Assembly: GCA_903901395.1 (NCBI GenBank)
Contig: CAIUQW010000380.1
Location: 1 to 23,146, forward strand
Direction of reading: 5' to 3'
DNA: 23,146 nucleotides
Source: an uncultured Chlorobiales bacterium
GTDB taxonomy: Bacteria > Bacteroidota > Chlorobiia > Chlorobiales > Chlorobiaceae
Shown: piece after piece, positions 17,756 to 23,146 of the stretch
Layout of the letters: each line of letters starts with the position of its first letter
How positions within the stretch are numbered: the stretch's first letter is position 1
Notes under the pieces: model-generated
The model's input: only the letters and a program-made list of their open reading frames with translations
Databases searched by the model: none
What the model was told of the DNA's origin: nothing
Made by a program: the position numbers and the translations under genes

Positions 17756-20700
17756 ATGAAAAACACCAATTATACAATAGGCTACCATTACCAGAAAGAA
17801 ACCGATTACTGTCACCGTATGCCAACGGGTTACTGGGACACTAAGTTTTCCTATTCTTTCGAGAACTTTTTTCACCCTTTTGTAGGCGAACTGATTGCAA
17901 AGCTGAATCGAGACTCTTTAAGCGGAGTTTTGGATGCCACATGGCAGGATAATCTCAGCTGGTCAAGTCTTTTTCAGAATCAGGAAACGCCGCCAAAAGA
18001 AAATTTTGATGCTGCCTGGAAGGAAAGTAAAAATGTTAGTCCAGCACCACAGTATCAAAATTACTTCAGGAAATTCTATAGCCCCTCTGAAAATGATCTT
18101 GTTCAGGTAGATTATGGTCCCAAAGAAATAGATGTTTCAACAGGTGGAACATACGCTAACTACAACTGGGAGCTGTTTTATCATATTCCGCTTACCATCG
18201 CTACGCATTTGAGCAAGAATCAGCGGTTTGCAGAGGCGCAACGCTGGTTTCACTATATTTTCAATCCGACTTCGAACGATCATACGGTTGACCCACCCGA
18301 ACGTTTCTGGAATTTTCTTGCCTTCCGTAAACCTGAAGACAGCAAGAGAATTGAAGATATTGTGCGGTTTCTGAGCGACCCGAATAATAACCAGGTTAAG
18401 TCTAACGAGATCGTTGATGGCTATACGGCTATTCTCAACAAGCCGTTCAAGCCGCATGCTGTTGCGCGAATTCGTCATCTTGCGTATCAATATAACGTGG
18501 TGATGAAATATCTGGATAACCTTATTGCCTGGGGTGACAATTTGTTTCAGCAGGACACGATAGAGTCGATCAATGAAGCGACGCAGATATATGTGCTGGC
18601 GGCTAACATACTGGGGGATCGTCCACAGCAGATTCCGCCAATGGGAAAAGTAAAGCCAAAGACCTTTGCGCAACTCAAGAAAGCTGGGCTTGGAAAAATA
18701 GGAGATGCGCTCGCAGAGCTGGAGGGTTTGTTTCCGTTTAATCTGACAAATTCTGGCTTGGTGGCGGATAGCAACGGCGAAAGCGATTCCGGCTCATTGT
18801 TCGGCATCGGTCGAACGCTCTATTTCTGCATTCCAAAAAACGATAAAATGCTCGGTTACTGGGACGCAGTTGCCGATCGGCTCTTCAAGATTCGCCATTG
18901 CATGAATATTGCAGGCGTGTTTCGCCCGCTTGCCCTGTTCGAGGCAGCCATCGATCCCGGCATGTTGGTCAAGGCGGCAGCGGCTGGAATCGACATCGGA
19001 AGTATCGTCAACGGTCTGAATCAGCCTGTCGGCCCTGTACGCAGCCTGTTCCTGATTCAAAAGACGCTGGAATTATGTGGCGAGGTGCGTGGACTTGGCA
19101 GTGCGTTGCTTTCAGCTCTGGAGAAAGGTGATGCGGAACATCTTGCACTGGTGCGTCAGCGTCACGAAATTCAAATCCAGCAGATGACGCAGGAGGTTCG
19201 ATTTTTGCAGTGGAAGCAATCGCAGGAGAATACCACTTCGTTGCTCACCAGTCGCAAGACAGCTTTGGAGAGGCTCAAGTATTACAAACGGTTACTCAAT
19301 ATTCCCAACGATCCAAATGCGGCGGACGACCTGGTCATCGATCATTCGGAAAAAGCGGAAACTTCTCCAAAACTGAATGAAGAGAACTTTGACGAAACAT
19401 ATAGCGCACTGGTTGGTCAGTATGACAAAAAACTGATGCATTACGATTTGCCAAAATACAAACCGGTTGGCGGTGATTCGCCCGCGCAGCAGGGGGGTGC
19501 GTCTGGGCAGGGAAAGCTATATCTCAATACAAACGAAGATGCAGAACTCAATCATCACTTGCCAAAAGCCAAAGACGAGCGTTTGGCGTCCAATGTAGCC
19601 GATACGATTGCTTCTGGAGTTACAATGATACCGGATCTAAACGTTGATTTGCATTTTTGGGGTATGGGTATACATTCCAACGTTTTCTCAGGTGTAAACC
19701 TTGCTAATGTTAGCAGAATCGCTGCTGAAATTCTCCGGACAGTAGCTGGAAATGAGGAGGCGCAAGCAAGTATGGCCAGTCGGACTGCCGGGTATGAGCG
19801 CCGTGCCGATGACTGGTTGTTGCAATACAATCTCGCTGCGCACGATTTGATGCAAAATGGTCGGCAGATACTGACCTCGCTTATCGCCGAGCAGATTGCC
19901 CATCACGAATACAGGAATATCAAACAGCAGATTGCCAATGCACAGGAGGTCGATCAGTTTCTTCACGACAAATTCACCAATGAAGACCTCTATCTTTGGA
20001 TGCAGGGCGAAATATCCCGGCTCTACTATGAGTACTATCGTTTCGCTTTCGATACTGCACGGAAGGCAGAGAATACGATGAAAAAGGAGTTGATGCGTCC
20101 TGAAGTTGATGCTCAGGATTTTGTAAAGTTCAACTATTGGGATGGCGGGCGCAAAGGGTTGCTTTCTGGTGAAGCGCTCTATCTGGATGTCAAGCGGATG
20201 GAGATGGCATACCACGAAAACAACAAGCGAGAACTGGAGTTGACCAAGCATATCTCTTTACGCCAGCTCGACCCCATCGCGCTGCTTACGCTCAAGTCAA
20301 CCGGATCGTGCCAGGTAACCATTCCCGAATGGCTTTATGATATGGATTGTCCCGGCCATTATATGCGCCGTATCAAGAATATTGCGCTTTCGGTTCCATC
20401 CGTTTCCGGACCATATACCAATGTAAGTTGCACGCTTGCCTTGCTCAGGAGCAGCGTGAGAAAATCATCGATTGCAAGCGAAGATTATGCCCGTCAGGGT
20501 ACGGAGGATGAACGTTTTATCGATTATATCGGCGCGGTGCAATCTATTGTTACCAGCTCAGGGCAGAACGACAGTGGTTTGTTCGAAACCAATCTGCGTG
20601 ACGAACGTTTCCTGCCATTCGAAGGGGCTGGTGCTATAAGTACATGGAAGCTCGATTTGCCGAAAGACTATCCCGCTTTTGACTACGACACTATCTCGGA

Positions 20701-21151
20701 TATCATATTGCATGTTCGTTACACCGCCCGTCAGGGCGTGGAGCCTGGAAAAGTAAAGACGACTTTGGATGATCTTTTCGGACAAGTCACCCAATCAAAA
20801 CTTGCATTACTTTTCAGCCTGCCGCATGATTTCCCGACAGAATGGTCAGCCTTCGTCAATGCGAAGAACAATTCGTCATTTGCAGCAATGATTCAAAAGA
20901 ACTATTTCCCATATTTCACACAGGGTAAGAATATTACAATCGAAAAGATCGAGCTTTTTGATGCGAAGCATGCCGCCAGGCATCATGTTATCAATGTTGA
21001 CAGTAGTAACTATAGCGATGATCTGAATGACAACAGTAAACAACTGTTCACGGTGACTGTCGATGAGGATCAAGCCGGGCCGACACAGGTGCTTAAACGA
21101 ACGAAGGATGCAGAAGTTTGTCTTGTCATTTTTTATACGCTGGAAAGTTAG
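17756..21151 (+). CDS. TcA subunit, C-terminal part (pore-forming and TcB-binding)
   Basis: An 1131-aa protein carrying the C-terminal part of TcA. The start (FHPFVGELIAKLNR, about residue 38) and NYNWELFYHIPLTIATHLSK (about 135) match the point in one-chain TcA proteins just after the neuraminidase-like part. Then follow YFCIPKNDKMLGYWDAVADR and FKIRHCMNIAGVFRPLALFE (about 353-400); long amphipathic helices with coiled-coil character (about 460-520); a Gly/Gln-rich loop (about 570-590); the channel tip region around GVTMIPDLNVDLHFWGMG (about 620); the helical hallmark LYLWMQGEISRLYYEYYRFA (about 745); and the TcB-binding domain (about 850-1128, with IPEWLYDMDCPGHYMRRIKN and FLPFEGAGAISTWKLDLP). 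It would supply the channel that enters the target membrane and the funnel that binds TcB. It is cotranscribed with the upstream half (31-bp gap). Complete at both ends; no terminator is seen after it. Confidence 0.95.
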   Translation: MKNTNYTIGYHYQKETDYCHRMPTGYWDTKFSYSFENFFHPFVGELIAKLNRDSLSGVLDATWQDNLSWSSLFQNQETPPKENFDAAWKESKNVSPAPQYQNYFRKFYSPSENDLVQVDYGPKEIDVSTGGTYANYNWELFYHIPLTIATHLSKNQRFAEAQRWFHYIFNPTSNDHTVDPPERFWNFLAFRKPEDSKRIEDIVRFLSDPNNNQVKSNEIVDGYTAILNKPFKPHAVARIRHLAYQYNVVMKYLDNLIAWGDNLFQQDTIESINEATQIYVLAANILGDRPQQIPPMGKVKPKTFAQLKKAGLGKIGDALAELEGLFPFNLTNSGLVADSNGESDSGSLFGIGRTLYFCIPKNDKMLGYWDAVADRLFKIRHCMNIAGVFRPLALFEAAIDPGMLVKAAAAGIDIGSIVNGLNQPVGPVRSLFLIQKTLELCGEVRGLGSALLSALEKGDAEHLALVRQRHEIQIQQMTQEVRFLQWKQSQENTTSLLTSRKTALERLKYYKRLLNIPNDPNAADDLVIDHSEKAETSPKLNEENFDETYSALVGQYDKKLMHYDLPKYKPVGGDSPAQQGGASGQGKLYLNTNEDAELNHHLPKAKDERLASNVADTIASGVTMIPDLNVDLHFWGMGIHSNVFSGVNLANVSRIAAEILRTVAGNEEAQASMASRTAGYERRADDWLLQYNLAAHDLMQNGRQILTSLIAEQIAHHEYRNIKQQIANAQEVDQFLHDKFTNEDLYLWMQGEISRLYYEYYRFAFDTARKAENTMKKELMRPEVDAQDFVKFNYWDGGRKGLLSGEALYLDVKRMEMAYHENNKRELELTKHISLRQLDPIALLTLKSTGSCQVTIPEWLYDMDCPGHYMRRIKNIALSVPSVSGPYTNVSCTLALLRSSVRKSSIASEDYARQGTEDERFIDYIGAVQSIVTSSGQNDSGLFETNLRDERFLPFEGAGAISTWKLDLPKDYPAFDYDTISDIILHVRYTARQGVEPGKVKTTLDDLFGQVTQSKLALLFSLPHDFPTEWSAFVNAKNNSSFAAMIQKNYFPYFTQGKNITIEKIELFDAKHAARHHVINVDSSNYSDDLNDNSKQLFTVTVDEDQAGPTQVLKRTKDAEVCLVIFYTLES

Positions 21152-21160
21152 ACTGTTTTT

Positions 21161-21940
21161 TCAGGTGATGATTTTCTGTAAAGGAGCGCAAAAACGTCTC
21201 TCGAAAAGGTCGCGAGCAAGGGTGTAAATTCGAAAAACCTCGATAACCTGGGCAAAAACCCGGATGCCGAGAGTTACCTGAGACTCGAAAAGGTGTCCCG
21301 GCAGGGAGCCGTCTCGTGGTATGGGGAGCGTTGACTTCTTGCCGCTCAAAAGAGTGTTTTCATCAAGGCCGAGAATTCGCGTAGCAAGCGCCGGATCGGG
21401 CAGATGATGTTTGGGCGGTTGCGCGAGACGACTCAGGCGATTTCGGGAGGGGGCAACCATGCAGGAACCGGATCGACGATCCACAGCCGTTCAAGAATAT
21501 CGCGGCAGGGTTGTGTTGTTGACTTTGAGGGTTTGTCCCGCTGTTCACTTGAAGCGGCATCACGGATAGTCTCGTACGATGCTGTGGTAGCCGTGGCCGA
21601 TGCATAGGCTTCCGGCCATCGGCGCAAAATCTCCGGTCGCCGAAACAGGTAACCCAGCTCCGGGAAGTCGGTATCGATAATTGCGTTGTAGGTATCCATC
21701 CAGTTGCATACGAAGCGCACGCCCGGATAATCGCTGTATGCCAGGAAATCCAGAGTGAATGATTTCATGGATATAATCCGCCAAGTTCACTGCGGTTGTA
21801 CCGGAAACATCAGCTCGATCCCCTTTGAGGAGGCGGTTCAGGCTGACACTTGGGGTGCCTACACCCCGTTCAGCAAGCGACATGGGTCTCATCCTCAACA
21901 ACCGTTTCGCCACAAGATAAAGACCGTTTCGATAGTTCAA
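21161..21940 (-). pseudogene. decayed DUF4143/AAA-type ATPase gene, C-terminal part
   Basis: Three overlapping minus-strand frames together give the C-terminal half of an ATPase with a DUF4143 domain. Frame one reads PMSLAERGVGTPSVSLNRLL, then GFPGIQRLSGRALRMQLDGY. A one-base insertion near 21680 shifts to IIDTDFPELGYLFRRPEILR and TASYETIRDAA and DILERLWIVDPVPAWLP. A second shift near 21450 leads to SRNRLSRLAQPPKHHLPDPA and IPRDGSLPGHLFESQVT. The N-terminal ATP-binding part (Walker A and B) that should come first is missing above about 21940, and the 3' end loses similarity after the FESQVT block. The family is common in accessory regions and role is poorly defined. It is clearly a dead relic. 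Confidence 0.75.
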
Positions 21941-22273
21941 ACATGGTGATGTTGCAGAAGCTATGCCTTTAGGCGATGGTTATTAGGAGGAGTCTCTTCG
22001 GTGGTTACTCATGGATGAAGTCCAAGAATGACTCAATCCCTGATTGAGTGAGCTAAGGTGGAAGAGTTGGAAGGACGACGGTCTTTTGTTGGGATTACAG
22101 GTGTAAGTCAATTCCAGAGAGCACGTTGTTGTGCTGGGCTGTCAGGAGATGCCTTTTTCGATGACATCATTGATGCGACCTCGACTCTTATTTTTTCACG
22201 AAACTCTTTCGGTGTGTAGCTTGGTTCTATAGCTTAAAGCTGAAGAGAAGATGGTCAACCTCCATTTAACCAA
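21941..22273. other. gene-free spacer between two relics
   Basis: No open frame here looks coding. On the minus strand YTPKEFREKIRVEVASMMSS (about 22140-22225) is a short open piece that I could not assign. One perfect short inverted repeat lies at 22031-22049. The stretch is probably eroded island DNA. Confidence 0.4.
22031..22049. repeat. perfect 8-bp inverted repeat
   Basis: ACTCAATC, three bases CCT, then GATTGAGT. There is no T-run after it, so it is not an obvious terminator. It could be a small operator or a chance hairpin. Confidence 0.6.
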
Positions 22274-22658
22274 GTGCAAATATTTAAAAATAAATGATTT
22301 GCCAAGTTCGCCAAGGCCGAGGGAATCAGTGATGAGAAGCTGTGTGAGGCAGTGAAAGACGCTGAGCGCTGATTGATGCGGATTACGGCGGAGGTGTTAT
22401 AAGCAAAGGATTGCAAGGGAAAATGCGGGCAAGTCTTGAGGATACAGGACAATTGTTTTGTTCCGGCATGGTCTCAGGGCCTTTTTTGTTTATGGATTTT
22501 CGAAAAAAGGCCGGGAGAACCTCGAAGAATATGAGGTTCGGGAGTACAAGAAGTCTGCGAAAATCATCCTGCATTATTCTGACAAAGAACTCAATAAATA
22601 CATCAAAAACGGGGTATTTCAAACAGTATCATGCCATGAAAAAGACCAAGACATATAA
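22274..22658 (+). pseudogene. RelE/HigB-type toxin pseudogene (DUF1044-like family)
   Basis: Read in corrected frames the gene would give about 129 residues: GTG start, QIFKNK, then FAKFAKAEGISDEKLCEAVK, then IDADYGGGVI, KQRIARENAGKS, GYRTIVLFRHGLRAFFVYGF, SKKGRENLEEYEV and a helical tail. This matches RelE/ParE-superfamily toxins of the kind paired with HTH antitoxins, which act as mRNA interferases. Four lesions are visible: TGA at 22295-22297 (a Trp is expected), about four bases lost after 22369, one base lost at about 22400, and TGA at 22437-22439 (a Gly is expected). 385 nt plus the five missing bases gives exactly 130 codons, which supports this reading. The gene cannot make an active toxin. 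It overlaps the antitoxin start by 23 nt, the usual toxin-first arrangement. Confidence 0.8.
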
Positions 22659-22959
22659 AAGCGATGCGCTCGCGGCTCTTCATGAGACCATGTCAGACTT
22701 GTACGCCTCTGGCGGCATCTATAAAACGACCATGCTTGAGTTCGACGAATCCTGCCTGACTTCGGTTCAGGAGTTAAGCGCAGAAGAAATAAAGGCCATA
22801 AGGGAACACGAGGCAGTGAGTCAGACGGTTTTTGCCCACTATCTGAATGTCAGCAAAGAGTCAGTCAGCCAGTGGGAACGCGGGCAAAAGAAACCTGCCG
22901 GAACAACGCTAAAACTTCTTGCCCTCGTGAAAAAAAAGGGGTTAGCCTCCATTGCCTGA
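22636..22959 (+). CDS. HTH antitoxin (HigA/NadS-like), now without its toxin
   Basis: A 107-aa protein. The C-terminal half is a Cro/C1-type helix-turn-helix: LSAEEIKAIREHEAVSQTVF, AHYLNVSKESVSQWERGQ and KKPAGTTLKLLALVKKKG, where SQWERGQKKPAG is the hallmark of recognition helix and following turn in HigA/NadS-like antitoxins. The N-terminal part (1-50) would bind the toxin. ATG 22636 lies inside the 3' end of the toxin pseudogene, as expected for translational coupling; longer in-frame starts upstream (22411) run through toxin sequence in the wrong frame and are rejected. Such antitoxins repress their own operon. With the toxin gene destroyed, this is an orphan antitoxin, which may persist as a DNA-binding regulator or as protection against a related toxin elsewhere in the genome. 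Confidence 0.85.
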   Translation: MKKTKTYKSDALAALHETMSDLYASGGIYKTTMLEFDESCLTSVQELSAEEIKAIREHEAVSQTVFAHYLNVSKESVSQWERGQKKPAGTTLKLLALVKKKGLASIA

Positions 22960-22985
22960 GCTGAGCAGACATCGTTTATAACGGT

Positions 22986-23146
22986 TGACCTGCCCCCGTT
23001 TACAAGACCACTTGTTCTTGGAAAATCTCGGCTTCTTGAATCCGAAATTCATCCGGGGTCAGGCCTCCTAAGGCGCTGTGCGGTCTGACTGTTTGGTACT
23101 CCTTACGCCATTGCCCAATGACTTCTCTGGCGTGATTCAGGCTCAT
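22986..23146 (-). mobile_element. 3' end of an IS3-family insertion sequence
   Basis: The element enters from the right edge of the window. Its end is probably at 22986, where TGACCTGCCCCCG resembles IS3-family terminal repeats that begin with TG. The transposase stop codon lies 14 bp inside. The rest of the element, its other repeat and any target duplication are outside the window. Confidence 0.65.
23000..23146 (-). CDS. IS3-family transposase (OrfB), C-terminal fragment cut by the window
   Basis: The last 48 residues of a DDE (rve-type) transposase: SLNHAREVIGQWRKEYQTVR, then PHSALGGLTPDEFRIQ and a short tail ending in EQVVL. The motif W(R)xxYxxxRPHSxLGGLTPxEF is the invariant end of IS3-family OrfB and lies just after the catalytic glutamate. 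The frame is open through the window edge, so the gene continues to the right; the Met codon at the edge is not the start. It moves the element by copy-out/paste-in chemistry in the family. Confidence 0.9.
   Translation of the reverse strand: MSLNHAREVIGQWRKEYQTVRPHSALGGLTPDEFRIQEAEIFQEQVVL

Noticed and set aside
22411..22635. Open frame giving a 182-aa version of the antitoxin.
   Set aside because: Its first 75 residues are the toxin relic read in a wrong frame; the family begins at ATG 22636.
22274..22658. TGA recoding: both in-frame stops in the toxin relic are TGA, at sites where Trp and Gly are expected.
   Set aside because: Two frame-breaking deletions lie in the same gene, the antitoxin itself ends in TGA, and the large toxin genes use TGG for Trp. 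Simple decay explains it.

Overview
The window looks like an accessory (genomic-island) region of a Gram-negative-type bacterial chromosome. Its core is an insecticidal toxin-complex (Tc/ABC toxin) locus of about 20 kb, read left to right in three large genes. It is flanked by typical island debris: half of a tRNA gene on the left, and a decayed ATPase gene, a decayed toxin-antitoxin pair and the end of an IS3-family element on the right. The species cannot be fixed from the sequence. Moderate GC content, strong Shine-Dalgarno sites and the gene families fit an environmental Gram-negative such as a proteobacterium or a green sulfur bacterium, and this is only a guess.

Layout. 1-1145 has no intact gene. 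It holds a possible winged-helix regulator remnant (93-250), the 3' half of a tRNA ending in CCA (383-431) followed by a textbook terminator (444-474), then an AT-rich leader with a candidate extended -10 promoter just before the first toxin gene. 1146-9122 is a single-chain TcB-TcC fusion of 2658 aa: SpvB domain, FG-GAP propeller, TcB middle domains, Rhs shell, Rhs core, then an unrecognised 316-aa C-terminal module that should be the toxic payload. After a 382-bp spacer come the two halves of an oversized, split TcA: 9505-17724 (2739 aa: stalk, VRP1, receptor-like insertions, PA14, neuraminidase-like part) and 17756-21151 (1131 aa: pore-forming helices and TcB-binding domain). Both have good ribosome binding sites and are 31 bp apart.

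Right flank. 21161-21940 (minus) is a frameshifted, truncated DUF4143/AAA-type ATPase pseudogene. 22274-22658 is a RelE/HigB-type toxin gene killed by two TGA stops and two deletions, overlapping an intact helix-turn-helix antitoxin gene (22636-22959). The window ends in the 3' end of an IS3-family transposase gene (minus strand) with its terminal repeat.

How the parts should work (family knowledge plus inference). The two TcA proteins would together build the pentameric bell-shaped translocon that binds the target cell. The Rhs cocoon of the TcB-TcC protein would hold the self-cleaved C-terminal toxin, dock on the TcA funnel and inject it. The most interesting points are the unknown payload, the four-copy internal repeat and other added domains that enlarge TcA, the clean split of TcA at the start of its pore-forming half, and the signs of island integration and decay around the locus.
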